DNA of 40,163 bases from a virus, in IMG/VR virus record IMGVR_UViG_3300025137_000088, positions 1 to 40,163 of that record; one strand, 5' to 3'. Made by a program: the position numbers and the translations under genes. Shown here piece by piece: positions 1 to 7,268 of this stretch. The notes below the pieces were generated by a model. It saw only the letters and a program-made list of their open reading frames with translations. It did not search any database and was not told where the DNA came from. How positions within the stretch are numbered: position 1 is the first letter of the stretch; the number at the start of each line of letters is the position of its first letter.

Positions 1-1934
1 TGGGCGTGTTTGAGGGCAACTTCTTGCCGAGGCCCGATGTTGTATCGTCGGTCTTCTGCTTCTTCTAAGTTCACAGCGTCTAATCTGTTCGTTAAAAAGA
101 TAAAGTTTGTATAGCTCGGTACTTCGTGTTGATTAGATCGCATACCCCGAATGGTTTGCGTAGGCTCAGTGATTTGGTTTTTAAGCTTGTCAGCAATTTT
201 TAATGCGCCTTGAGATGCCGATCCCATGTGAAACTCGTCTACCACTAAAAACAAAGCGGTACGCATGTAGTGATTGAATTGTTCTTCTATGTTTTGTAGA
301 GCCTTCATTGGAACGTGTGCGTTACCAAACAAAGGCCTAAGGATTCTGCTGTAGAACAAACCTTTGCCGGTTCCTTGAACGCCGGTTAGCACCCAAGACA
401 CACCTGTTTTTTGTTTTGTTTGAAAGATGTATGCAAGCCAGTTGATCATCCGCTCAAACTCTTCGTCGCCATTACCAAGCATGTGATGCATGATTTTGTA
501 GATGGTTGGGCAACATTCTTGCAACTGAATACCTTCACCGACTGATAGAGGTTTGTCGGGGCCGGTAGCGTTCAACATTAAATCAGTTTGGCGGTACATG
601 TTGATGCTGTACGGCATGTTGACGAGTTGCACGGTGTCTTTAGTTTGAGTGGGGTCAAAGACTACCTTTGCTTCTGGGACAAAATCTGGTGCAGGGCGAC
701 CGTGACTTAACATGAACCCTTCGATACTTGCCTTGTTTAAGGGAGTTAATGGAAAGTCGCTGTCGAATTGATTAGCGTTTGGATCAAACAAACCAGCATA
801 AAAAACGTCAGTGTAGAAATCTCTTATTGCAATTGGTCTACGGGCCTGACCTTTTTCAGTTATTGTTTCTTCATAGATTTCAAAGATGCTAAGAAAGAAA
901 TCTGGGTCAGCTTTTTCAATTTCAAAGATTGGTTCATCTTTGAAGTTGTACATGTATGTTGGCGAAGTGAGATTAAAGTAGTAAGCATTACTGTCGCCGC
1001 CGTTGATGTTGCATCGAATAAAAGGCGAAGCACTGTCATCAGATACAGCGATCAAGACTTTATCTGGGTTGGTAAGAATAGACTCCATTCGGTAGTTAAC
1101 TTGGGCGGTTTGAAGCTTTTCTTGTTTTTGTGACATACCGGCGTCACTACGCAGTTGGTTCTTCTTCTTTTTGCTTACAGTGAAATAAGTCTCCCGACTA
1201 ATGCCACTCATCAAAGGTGCAAGGTCTAAGGTCTCCTGTTCTTTTATTACTAAGGCAGTTCGGTCTTCGTCATCAGAAAACGGATTTAGCGGAGCGCCGT
1301 CCGTGAATGTTGGCGGAGCAATGAATATCAGCTTGCTGTTGTCAGCAACGCTAGTATCCAGGGCATACTTGAGTGACTGACCGTTGACTGACAAATCAAT
1401 TTGGCTTTCAAACAGTTCGCTGGTGTGATTGGTGTGTTGTAGCCACAGCTTGATAGTTGCTGGTGGCATAGGGACAGATAACATAAAGAACAGGTGCATT
1501 GAGTACGTGGGCTTCATACCAAATGATGAAGATGCTTGAGCGATGAAACTTACGTTATGTAACTCAGGCGGAAGCTCAGAAATAATAATGTTTGCGATGT
1601 GCTCAACATGCAGCTTGGTCAAAGCAGCAGCGCCAAAGGGCATTTGGGGTAGCGTTAAGTTATCTATATCTAAAACAAGCAAGTCGCTGTAAGCAGTGCG
1701 ATTTGATTGGCCTTTGCGCGATTCGTTTTTTAGTGGTTTTTTTAGGCCACCTTTGATTAAGCAGTGACCTGATGCTGCGTGAACCTTTAAAGTATCAAAC
1801 AGCTCGTTTATGGTGGTTACTTCTGTGTGATGACTGTCAACTTCAGTGACAAGTGGATAAGGTCTCGATCTGGTTGCTGTGAAAGTTTTTGCTAGAGGCA
1901 GGCCGTTACACGCAGCTAGAAAGCTCAACTGCAT
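1..1934 (-). CDS. Primase-helicase (AEP-type primase plus SF3-like/DUF5906 helicase), 3' end cut by window edge
   Basis: I translated 644 residues by hand; the gene runs off the left edge. The N-terminal half has an archaeo-eukaryotic primase (AEP)-like signature: DLLVLDIDN at residues 84-92 (acidic pair D89/D91), then YSMHLFF at 144-150 (candidate S-x-H motif). The C-terminal half has a helicase ATPase: Walker A GVQGTGKG (518-525), Walker B LFLVVDEFHMG (561-571), sensor-like FIFLTNR (611-617) and DRRY (627-630). This arrangement matches the NrS-1 polymerase/DUF5906 group of phage and plasmid primase-helicases, expected to unwind the fork and make primers. The ATG at 1934 has an AAGGAG SD 5-6 nt upstream. 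The gene is the last one visible in the leftward operon, after csrA and the polymerase. Confident for the helicase; the primase assignment rests on short motifs. Confidence 0.85.
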   Translation of the reverse strand, partial: MQLSFLAACNGLPLAKTFTATRSRPYPLVTEVDSHHTEVTTINELFDTLKVHAASGHCLIKGGLKKPLKNESRKGQSNRTAYSDLLVLDIDNLTLPQMPFGAAALTKLHVEHIANIIISELPPELHNVSFIAQASSSFGMKPTYSMHLFFMLSVPMPPATIKLWLQHTNHTSELFESQIDLSVNGQSLKYALDTSVADNSKLIFIAPPTFTDGAPLNPFSDDEDRTALVIKEQETLDLAPLMSGISRETYFTVSKKKKNQLRSDAGMSQKQEKLQTAQVNYRMESILTNPDKVLIAVSDDSASPFIRCNINGGDSNAYYFNLTSPTYMYNFKDEPIFEIEKADPDFFLSIFEIYEETITEKGQARRPIAIRDFYTDVFYAGLFDPNANQFDSDFPLTPLNKASIEGFMLSHGRPAPDFVPEAKVVFDPTQTKDTVQLVNMPYSINMYRQTDLMLNATGPDKPLSVGEGIQLQECCPTIYKIMHHMLGNGDEEFERMINWLAYIFQTKQKTGVSWVLTGVQGTGKGLFYSRILRPLFGNAHVPMKALQNIEEQFNHYMRTALFLVVDEFHMGSASQGALKIADKLKNQITEPTQTIRGMRSNQHEVPSYTNFIFLTNRLDAVNLEEAEDRRYNIGPRQEVALKHA

Positions 1935-1964
1935 ATTTTACTCCTTCGTTACGCAGTTAGAAAT

Positions 1965-1979
1965 AGTATCGTTAGTACT
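1965..1979 (-). promoter_or_regulatory. Copy A of the AGTAC palindromic element, upstream of the primase gene
   Basis: On the minus strand this reads AGTACTAACGATACT followed by ATT. It matches the copies at 4521, 14437 and 21511 (consensus AGTACTAnnnnTACTATT), with one mismatch between the 5-bp arms. It overlaps the csrA stop codon and lies about 30 nt before the primase start. Probable operator or promoter component; function inferred from recurrence only. Confidence 0.5.
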
Positions 1980-2154
1980 AGAGCCGGTCAATTTTTTTTC
2001 TTTCGGGGCGTTCTATTTTTACCTCCTTTGGTGCGTCGAACAGTATACGGACTTGATTGCGGTCAATTCGTTTTATGGTCAGCACGATAGTTTGATCTTC
2101 AAGAGATATTTCTACTTGTTCGCCAATCTTTCGTGTCAGGACTAGAGAAGTCAT
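1978..2154 (-). CDS. csrA: CsrA/RsmA-family RNA-binding translational regulator
   Basis: A 58-residue protein with the CsrA fold signature throughout: LVLTRKIGEQ at the N terminus, NQVRILFDAPKEVKIER in the middle, and a short charged tail. The two arginines that contact RNA in characterised CsrA (in LTR and in the VxR segment after APKEV) are both present. CsrA dimers bind GGA in hairpin loops, usually over the SD, and block or stabilise mRNAs. The start is the ATG at 2154, which overlaps the polymerase stop (ATGA); upstream in-frame starts would extend into the polymerase gene and add residues CsrA lacks. It lies between the polymerase and primase genes, so it is made with the replication proteins. 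Four left-arm genes carry matching SD hairpins. Host regulation is also possible. Confidence 0.93.
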   Translation of the reverse strand: MTSLVLTRKIGEQVEISLEDQTIVLTIKRIDRNQVRILFDAPKEVKIERPERKKIDRL

Positions 2155-3950
2155 TTTGAATAACATGTATCCCATCCACCTTCAGCATCTAAAGGTAGAT
2201 TCGGTGCCCATGAAGGGGCGGTGCGCATGATGGAGAGCATGGTATCCATTCGTTCCTCTGGCTTGTTATCGTCTCCGATTGCAATGATCTCATCATGGAC
2301 TGTTAAAACAACCTCAAATTCTGGTAACTGTTGTATAGCGAGCATTTGTTCGCAGATCACAATCCGAGCTAAAGCTTGAACTATGTTTTCAGTGATCTTT
2401 CCACCGTAAGTGAACTCTGTTTTGCTATTAACTTTATAGGACAGCTTACCGTTTTCTAAAAGTTCAAGACCGTGGTAACGAAGCCCTAAACCATTAGGCA
2501 TCATGATTGCTGAAGGCGCTGCCTGCAGACACTTGTACTGGTAGGCAAATCTTTCACCGTTACAAAGGGTTAAAGCTTGCCTCAATATACGCTCGGACTG
2601 TTCCCAGAGCGCTGGTATACCAGCGTAGTTGGCGCGATATGCGTTAACAGCTTCAAGGCACTCTTCAAATGGCAGATCAATCTTTGCTGCTTTTAAGGTA
2701 GCCATGAATTTTTGAGCGCCCATGCCGTAGCCAAGGCCTAAGATTGCAGTCTTGCCGACAAACCGTTCGACTTCATTAGCCTTGGTGATAGGGCGGTTGT
2801 AAAGATCGCTAGCAAATGCTGAGTAAACATCTGCTCCGTAGTAATACATTTCCAATAGATTGTCTTGGTCTGCAAGCCAAGCAAGCATCCGAGATTCGAT
2901 GTTTGAAAGGTCAGCCACGTACATAAGCTTGCCTTCGGGCGCTTCCAGTACGCGTCTTAGCTCGCTGCCGCGAGGTAGGTTTTGCAGGTTTATTTTTTCG
3001 GTGCCCCCAAATCGGCCAGTGTGGGCCGCGTAATAACGTAGCGGGGCGGGGATGCAGCCTTCAGCGTTTGTGCTGTCGATGAAGCGTTGGGCGCGAGTCT
3101 CATTGAGACGACTCTTTACTGCTTCACGACCGGCGAACACATGGGCGAACTCAGGGTTCTTTTGTGTCCATTGCCGAAAGGCTGCATCGTTTTTACCGAA
3201 GGCAGGGATTTTTTTGCCAGTAGTGGGGCTCGTCTTGGTAGGTACTGTGAGGCCCTGCTCTTCGGCCCATGCTGCGAATTTTTGGTTACTTGCCAAGGTG
3301 CTACGGTCTAGGCCCGATTGTTCGATGGCGGTGGTGCTTGCTTGAACTGCTGCGTCCAAGAACGACTGTGTCTTTTCTATGTTCACGACGATCTTTGGTT
3401 CGCAAAACATACGCGTAGTGAGATCAATTACCTCCATCTCAATATCAGGGTATTTGACCCTGAGTTCGTGATAGATGGCGTAGGTAAGATCGACATCTTG
3501 AATGCAGTAGCCTGCGAGTGAGTCTTCGATGTCTGGTGGTAAGTCGTATATGCCTTTGGCATTGACTAACTCTTCGCCTTTACGCATGGACTCATCATTA
3601 GGAAAGCATCGTACAGCCACATCTTTTAGACGGGCTGATTGCCCAGGCCAACGGCCACGAGCCATTGCTGCGGTGTCCATGTAGTACATTGGTTTATGGT
3701 TGTACAGTTGGGTAAGCAGATAGCCGTCAAATGGTGTGTTGTGGCACACCAGCATGGCTTCTTCCCAATTGATGTCGTCGAGTGCTGCTTCTGTTTCGTC
3801 TTCACCAAACCATTCAGTTGGCTCGTCGTTTACCTTGATCCCTACACCCCACACTTTGAACATAGGGTGCTTGATGTACTCCATTACGGACATCTTGGTG
3901 AGCGAGACTTTAGGGTCGTAGTAGGTTTCAAAGTCGAGTGTTACGAGCAT
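2151..3950 (-). CDS. Family A DNA polymerase with 3'-5' exonuclease
   Basis: 599 residues, the replicative polymerase. Proofreading domain: exo I LDFETYYD (D6, E8), exo II VCHNTPFDGY (68-77), exo III YCIQDVDLTYAIY (148-160). Polymerase domain: TGRFGG...NLQNLPRG (311-328), motif A VADLSNIESR (D347, E352), motif B RFVGKTAILGLGYG (396-409) and motif C VHDE (551-554). There is no 5'-3' exonuclease domain, as in T7 polymerase. The position equivalent to E. coli Pol I Phe762 is Leu404, a variant known from environmental phage polymerases. It overlaps the upstream small gene by 10 nt and csrA by 4 nt, so the three are translationally linked. Confidence 0.96.
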   Translation of the reverse strand: MLVTLDFETYYDPKVSLTKMSVMEYIKHPMFKVWGVGIKVNDEPTEWFGEDETEAALDDINWEEAMLVCHNTPFDGYLLTQLYNHKPMYYMDTAAMARGRWPGQSARLKDVAVRCFPNDESMRKGEELVNAKGIYDLPPDIEDSLAGYCIQDVDLTYAIYHELRVKYPDIEMEVIDLTTRMFCEPKIVVNIEKTQSFLDAAVQASTTAIEQSGLDRSTLASNQKFAAWAEEQGLTVPTKTSPTTGKKIPAFGKNDAAFRQWTQKNPEFAHVFAGREAVKSRLNETRAQRFIDSTNAEGCIPAPLRYYAAHTGRFGGTEKINLQNLPRGSELRRVLEAPEGKLMYVADLSNIESRMLAWLADQDNLLEMYYYGADVYSAFASDLYNRPITKANEVERFVGKTAILGLGYGMGAQKFMATLKAAKIDLPFEECLEAVNAYRANYAGIPALWEQSERILRQALTLCNGERFAYQYKCLQAAPSAIMMPNGLGLRYHGLELLENGKLSYKVNSKTEFTYGGKITENIVQALARIVICEQMLAIQQLPEFEVVLTVHDEIIAIGDDNKPEERMDTMLSIMRTAPSWAPNLPLDAEGGWDTCYSK

Positions 3951-4123
3951 TCGTCTTTAGCCCCTACATGTTCTAGAGGCCAGATCGCGGCGCTCAGTCT
4001 TGCTGCTGCTTCTTCTAAAATCGTTGCTGTTTCGGAATTCTCATCGATTATTCTGTAGGCAGATGCCATTTGATTAAGGGTTTCCGCTAACTTTTCGGTA
4101 GTCATGTCTTTATATTTTTTCAA
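3941..4123 (-). CDS. Small protein, paralogue of the upstream 63-aa gene
   Basis: 60 residues, predicted helical, with no family I recognise. Its N terminus, MKKYKDMTTEKLAETL, resembles the upstream neighbour (MKNVEDLTAQELIGEL), and both continue with ILEEAA/ILVEAA about 30 residues later. The two look like a tandem duplication. Its start overlaps the upstream stop by 4 nt and its end overlaps the polymerase start by 10 nt, so it is in the replication operon. A polymerase accessory role is possible from position alone. Confidence 0.75.
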   Translation of the reverse strand: MKKYKDMTTEKLAETLNQMASAYRIIDENSETATILEEAAARLSAAIWPLEHVGAKDECS

Positions 4124-4311
4124 TGGAAACTCCTACCACCGTCGCGGACAGGTTCGTGAGTGTCTGCATTGAAGTATTGAGCGCGTAATGCAGCTTCAAC
4201 CAGTATTTCTGGTGTGCGTTTGTCCAGAGGCTGTGTTGCTATAAACCACCCAGCAATGTCGGTGAGTTCCCCAATTAATTCTTGGGCGGTTAGGTCTTCG
4301 ACGTTTTTCAA
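4120..4311 (-). CDS. Small protein of unknown function (tandem paralogue)
   Basis: 63 residues: MKNVEDLTAQELIGEL, then a hydrophobic helix (IAGWFIA), then ILVEAALRAQYF and a charged tail. It shares its N-terminal pattern and the I-L-x-E-A-A motif with the 60-aa gene downstream. ATGA overlaps at both ends tie it to its neighbours. No domain recognised. Confidence 0.75.
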   Translation of the reverse strand: MKNVEDLTAQELIGELTDIAGWFIATQPLDKRTPEILVEAALRAQYFNADTHEPVRDGGRSFH

Positions 4312-4517
4312 AATAGATCCTTAGCATCCTGCTCTTGTCTATGGGCATAGATCGATGCTTCCATTTGCTGGAAGTTACGAACTAACTCTTGATGCAGTTC
4401 TGGTCGGCGGCTTTTGAGCCACACATGCGTGAACTGCAGTAACTCATGCGAATTAATATCGCGGTCTAAGTGCGGTTTGATCTCATCACTTAGCTCTAAG
4501 TATTCGTCTTTGTTCAA
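4308..4517 (-). CDS. Small charged helical protein, TTG start behind an SD hairpin
   Basis: 69 residues if it starts at the TTG at 4517 (MNKDEYLELSDEIKPH...). I prefer this start because a clear AGGAG SD lies at 4525-4529, seven nucleotides upstream. An upstream TTG at 4547 would add ten residues but has no SD and overlaps the end of the preceding gene. The SD lies in the loop of the perfect hairpin AGTAC-TAGGA-GTACT (4521-4535). The protein is helical, rich in Glu, His and Arg, and ends in KDLF. No family recognised. It overlaps the next gene by 4 nt. Confidence 0.75.
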   Translation of the reverse strand: MNKDEYLELSDEIKPHLDRDINSHELLQFTHVWLKSRRPELHQELVRNFQQMEASIYAHRQEQDAKDLF

Positions 4518-4520
4518 AAT

Positions 4521-4535
4521 AGTACTCCTAGTACT
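4521..4535 (-). promoter_or_regulatory. SD-sequestering hairpin with GGA loop; also copy B of the AGTAC element
   Basis: The minus strand reads AGTAC-TAGGA-GTACT: a 5-bp perfect stem with a loop containing GGA, and the SD of the 69-aa gene runs through the loop. The sequence UACUAGGAGUA resembles the CsrA consensus RUACARGGAUGU. It also matches the AGTACTAnnnnTACTATT element seen at 1965, 14437 and 21511, so it may act as DNA operator, RNA hairpin or both. Confidence 0.6.
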
Positions 4536-4543
4536 TGATTTAC

Positions 4544-4720
4544 TCAAAAGAGATCGTGGCTTACTGGCAGTTCTACATCGTGATCGCAGCAGTCGCTGGT
4601 CACTTCATAGAAGCGTTCGTATGTTATGCCACCCCAGAACTCTACTTTTTCTTCGTAGCTGTCGATTACGGGGTCGCATTCCTGTGAACAGTTAGTGCAG
4701 GTTGGATGTTCTGGGTACAT
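4544..4720 (-). CDS. Small cysteine-rich protein, possible zinc binder
   Basis: 58 residues. The ATG at 4720 overlaps the upstream TAA (TAATG). The sequence begins MYPEHPTCTNCSQEC and later has SDCCDHD, giving C-x2-C plus CC and nearby His, which suggests a single zinc site. It ends in DLF. The TAATG overlap with the zinc-ribbon gene upstream indicates co-translation. No family recognised. Confidence 0.7.
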   Translation of the reverse strand: MYPEHPTCTNCSQECDPVIDSYEEKVEFWGGITYERFYEVTSDCCDHDVELPVSHDLF

Positions 4721-5145
4721 TAGTATTCACCTAAAAGGTCGCGATCTGCGTTGTAAGCACTGTAATCACCTGAGGGGTCGGGATCATTGTGTACAAACTC
4801 TAATTCAGTTGACCATTCGTTGCCGTTGTCCCAAGTTATATTGAGAATGTCGCGTCTTACATTCCAATGGCTTACGTCGTCCCAACAATAGCCATGAGGA
4901 AGATATATTCTCCCGTAAACTATGTCTGAGGATGCTTGTTGTTCTATATATATTTCTTCAGATTCTTGGTCGTTAACGTATTCGTCGTCAAGGTGGGGGT
5001 CTTCGTAAACTTCTGGCTCAAAAGTGTGGCCGCATTCTGGGCACTCGCCAATCGTTGTGCATTCAATATAGTTGCGGCCCATGTCATAGCCACACTCTTC
5101 ACAAGGATTAACGGATGGTGTTTCTGCTGTTACTGCTCCACCCAC
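4720..5145 (-). CDS. Zinc-ribbon protein of unknown function
   Basis: About 141 residues. Near the N terminus there are two Cys pairs, CEECGY and CPECGH, about 20 residues apart: a four-cysteine zinc ribbon. The rest is acidic and Tyr/Trp-rich, ending NADRDLLGEY. The probable start is the GTG at 5145, five nucleotides after AGGAGG (5151-5156); an in-frame GTG at 5151 would lie inside that SD. The start region lies inside the 3' end of the upstream membrane-protein gene. The tail DRDLL also occurs near the C terminus of the JAB protein (6501-7268), which could mean a shared partner but is a short match. Function unknown. Confidence 0.8.
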   Translation of the reverse strand: MGGAVTAETPSVNPCEECGYDMGRNYIECTTIGECPECGHTFEPEVYEDPHLDDEYVNDQESEEIYIEQQASSDIVYGRIYLPHGYCWDDVSHWNVRRDILNITWDNGNEWSTELEFVHNDPDPSGDYSAYNADRDLLGEY

Positions 5146-5414
5146 ATCCACCTCCTATAAGGAAACTTTTTGACTTTAACGAACGACAGTTTTTCGTGTC
5201 GCATGGTGCGTTTCATAACGAACAGCACGACTGATACAACTAAGCCACCAAGTAGCGCAGCCATCATGCCGCTGAACGTGCCAGCGAAAACGATGATCAA
5301 AAAGAATGTGATGAGCACATCGAACAAGATGTCGTAGGTGATTACTTTGCGCACACCAAACTTGAATAATAAGAACAACATGCCTGCGGCAGCGATTAGT
5401 CCAGCTAAGATCAT
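5130..5414 (-). CDS. Small membrane protein, about three transmembrane segments
   Basis: 94 residues with hydrophobic segments at about 2-18, 29-46 and 48-66, then a basic tail (MKRTMRHEK, KVKKFPYRR) expected on the cytoplasmic side. Its ATG overlaps the stop of the 45-aa reading frame upstream (ATGA), and its last codons overlap the start of the zinc-ribbon gene. It could be an early membrane effector or a holin-like protein; the sequence does not decide. Confidence 0.8.
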   Translation of the reverse strand: MILAGLIAAAGMLFLLFKFGVRKVITYDILFDVLITFFLIIVFAGTFSGMMAALLGGLVVSVVLFVMKRTMRHEKLSFVKVKKFPYRRWMWVEQ

Positions 5415-5548
5415 TGGTCTTTGTCCTCTTCTTCTTTAGTTTGTTGATTGGCTAGAGTCTTCAGGTGGTTCTGGATCTCCAGAGCTATCTCCATGAACGT
5501 GTCCAGTTCTTCGCCTTCCAGTATCAGTTTCATCTCTAGCTGTTTCAT
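5411..5548 (-). CDS. Small acidic helical protein, overlapping another frame
   Basis: 45 residues, MKQLEMKLILEGEEL at the start and TKEEEDKDQ at the end, strongly helical and acidic. ATG at 5548; the stop overlaps the next gene as ATGA. An AAGAGA sequence lies about 8 nt upstream. Its composition and 3' coupling make it the more convincing coding frame here. It lies almost wholly inside the 5436-5618 frame, so the two may be a true overlapping pair or only this one may be real. Confidence 0.6.
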   Translation of the reverse strand: MKQLEMKLILEGEELDTFMEIALEIQNHLKTLANQQTKEEEDKDQ

Positions 5549-5618
5549 GTTCGTTGTCTCTTAGAAATTGGCGGATTGTTAGGTAGGTCAGTACGAATTG
5601 AATTATTTTTTGGATCAT
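5436..5618 (-). CDS. Possible 60-aa protein coupled to the E2 gene; mostly overlaps another frame
   Basis: Starts at an ATGA overlap with the stop of the E2-like gene. The first 20 residues (MIQKIIQFVLTYLTIRQFLR) look like a short membrane or amphipathic helix. The remainder is a low-quality Gly/Asp/Pro/Ser-rich stretch that coincides with the well-formed acidic frame at 5411-5548. Either a short membrane peptide with an uninformative tail or a chance frame. Confidence 0.35.
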   Translation of the reverse strand: MIQKIIQFVLTYLTIRQFLRDNEHETARDETDTGRRRTGHVHGDSSGDPEPPEDSSQSTN

Positions 5619-6499
5619 GCTGCTTCAGCGTGTTGTTGGACTTTGGGCCAGTTGGCGGCGAACCTACCGGCTCCATCGTGGGGGTTATAGCTTTCCATGA
5701 ACATCGCGAGGACTGTCACAGCCGTAGGAATGTCGAAGTCGTTGAGCGCTTCATAGATAGGCCCACCGAAATCGCCAAGACACGGGGTGGTTGCATCTGT
5801 CATGTGGGGATGCAATACCTCACGGCCTTCAAAACCTCTGTATCGTGTAGATCCAGCCGCCGCACGGAAAGTTACACGAGAGGTGTTATAAAACCTGTTG
5901 ATATGAAAATCAGCAATGATGCGTGGTATGCGAATGGCTGGATATTCGTCGACGGTGTCGGTGCTTAGTGCAATAGCAGGTGAGAATGTTGCAGATACTT
6001 TGAATTTATTTTTGGCGTATTTATGCTGTCGAAGTTTTAACGAGCCCTTTTTATAGAGGCTATTAAGTCGAAGCTCGTGCTCCCAATCGTTCACTTTGAA
6101 AACATCAACGTGGTTAGATTTGTTGGCAATGTTTGCGCGTTTGAATTTTAGCCGTCGTAAGTTTTCTGTTATTGCGTTATATCTTCCAAAATATTCGTCA
6201 ACATGATTTCGGAAGCGGCGAGCTTCGGCCCGTAGTTCGCGAACTAAGTAATTACGTTCTTTCCGTAAGTGCTCTGCAATCTTTTTGTCAGGGCATATTT
6301 TTAAGTAGTCCCAGTAAGTAGGCGATACGCACGTAGCTGCGTCTAGCTGCCGTTGAGCGCGATGACGTCTGATTTTGGCGTTTCGGTATTTATTACGGTG
6401 CAATTCGGCGGTGTTGGCACAATCAGCTATTTCGATATCGAGCCTATCTAACTCGGCTTCGCTCATATTGATTTCAATTGATTTTGTTAAGGCGTACAT
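5615..6499 (-). CDS. E2-like ubiquitin-conjugating protein with long N-terminal coiled coil
   Basis: 294 residues from the ATG at 6499, one nucleotide after the JAB stop and 9 nt after GGAGAG. Residues 12-125 are charged and predicted coiled coil. The C-terminal part carries an E2 signature: LHPHMTDATTPCLGDFGG at 229-246, with HPH (230-232) in place of the eukaryotic HPN and candidate catalytic Cys240 in PCLG, followed by a helix (PTAVTVLAMFMESYNP). Bacterial E2-like proteins of JAB/E1/Ubl operons show this H-P-H...C-L-G pattern. Its expected role is to take an activated Ubl from the E1 as a thioester and pass it to a target. It is the fourth enzyme-type gene of the cluster and coupled to the JAB gene. 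No RING-type E3 is visible. Confidence 0.82.
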   Translation of the reverse strand: MYALTKSIEINMSEAELDRLDIEIADCANTAELHRNKYRNAKIRRHRAQRQLDAATCVSPTYWDYLKICPDKKIAEHLRKERNYLVRELRAEARRFRNHVDEYFGRYNAITENLRRLKFKRANIANKSNHVDVFKVNDWEHELRLNSLYKKGSLKLRQHKYAKNKFKVSATFSPAIALSTDTVDEYPAIRIPRIIADFHINRFYNTSRVTFRAAAGSTRYRGFEGREVLHPHMTDATTPCLGDFGGPIYEALNDFDIPTAVTVLAMFMESYNPHDGAGRFAANWPKVQQHAEAA

Positions 6500-6500
6500 T

Positions 6501-7268
6501 TTAGTGTTCTCTCCATCCGAATGGGTCGCTGAGTAGGTCACGGTCATCTTCGTAAGGGTCGTAGTAGTAACCGATGTTTTGCTGACCTTGTTGCGCCGTT
6601 ACTTTGTAAGGTGGCGTTTGGCCCAGCGATGGTGCGTTCCAAGATTTGCTATAAACTTTAGGCGCACTTTTCTTGACGTTCTTTTTGATCAGCTTGTCGA
6701 GACGAGATTTAATTGATTTGTCCATCGGAGTTGGTTGGACACAGTTTTGTACGCATTGGTGTATGCAATTGTTCTGAACGTCGTACACATCTACTTTGGA
6801 AGCGCCGCGCTTGTTGTAGATGCCACGGATGAATTGTTTGCATCCGTTTTCTAAGAACTCTTCGATTTGTATTTCGTCTTGGCTCGACGGGCTAACGCCC
6901 ATGTTTACGTGGGAATGACCCCAGTAAAATAGTTTCTCTGACTCTTTGTTGTTTTCTTCTAGCTCGATGACTAGATTGCACAACGTATCGGCTGTGATGT
7001 CTGTCTCAGTACCGTTGACGGTTTGTTCTGGAACATAGATGTCAGTGATTAAGTAGTTGCCATCGTCAAGTGTTTCTACAAGACCAAGCCAACCCACTTC
7101 AGTTTCGACAGCGTTTACGAGGTAGGCAATCATGTCCCAAGCTTCTTGTGTGTAGTACACAGATGGCGGATCTGGGAGGCCCCAGTCATATAAAAGGTCA
7201 GTGGTTGCTGTCATTGACGTACTAGACAGGTCTGCCTGTTTAGGCGCTTGCCATGTCGTCTTGTTCAT
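6501..7268 (-). CDS. JAB/JAMM (Mov34-type) metallo-isopeptidase
   Basis: 255 residues. The JAMM zinc motif is complete: Glu57 in ETEVGW, then GHSH (His118, His120), seven residues, Ser128 and Asp131 (H-x-H-x7-S-x2-D). Enzymes of this family cleave after the C-terminal glycine of a ubiquitin-like protein, either to mature the precursor or to remove it from targets. The catalytic domain covers about 35-170; the rest is a basic linker (KLIKKNVKKSAPK), a Gln/Tyr-rich stretch and an acidic tail with DDRDLL. The start at 7268 has a full AAGGAGG SD and overlaps the E1 stop (ATGA). A stretch with four Cys (CIHQCVQNC plus Cys97) is unexplained. Confidence 0.92.
   Translation of the reverse strand: MNKTTWQAPKQADLSSTSMTATTDLLYDWGLPDPPSVYYTQEAWDMIAYLVNAVETEVGWLGLVETLDDGNYLITDIYVPEQTVNGTETDITADTLCNLVIELEENNKESEKLFYWGHSHVNMGVSPSSQDEIQIEEFLENGCKQFIRGIYNKRGASKVDVYDVQNNCIHQCVQNCVQPTPMDKSIKSRLDKLIKKNVKKSAPKVYSKSWNAPSLGQTPPYKVTAQQGQQNIGYYYDPYEDDRDLLSDPFGWREH

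Noticed and set aside
3639-4058. Plus-strand frame of 139 codons opposite the polymerase
   Set aside because: It is a shadow of the polymerase gene, rich in Cys and His from reverse codons, with no SD.
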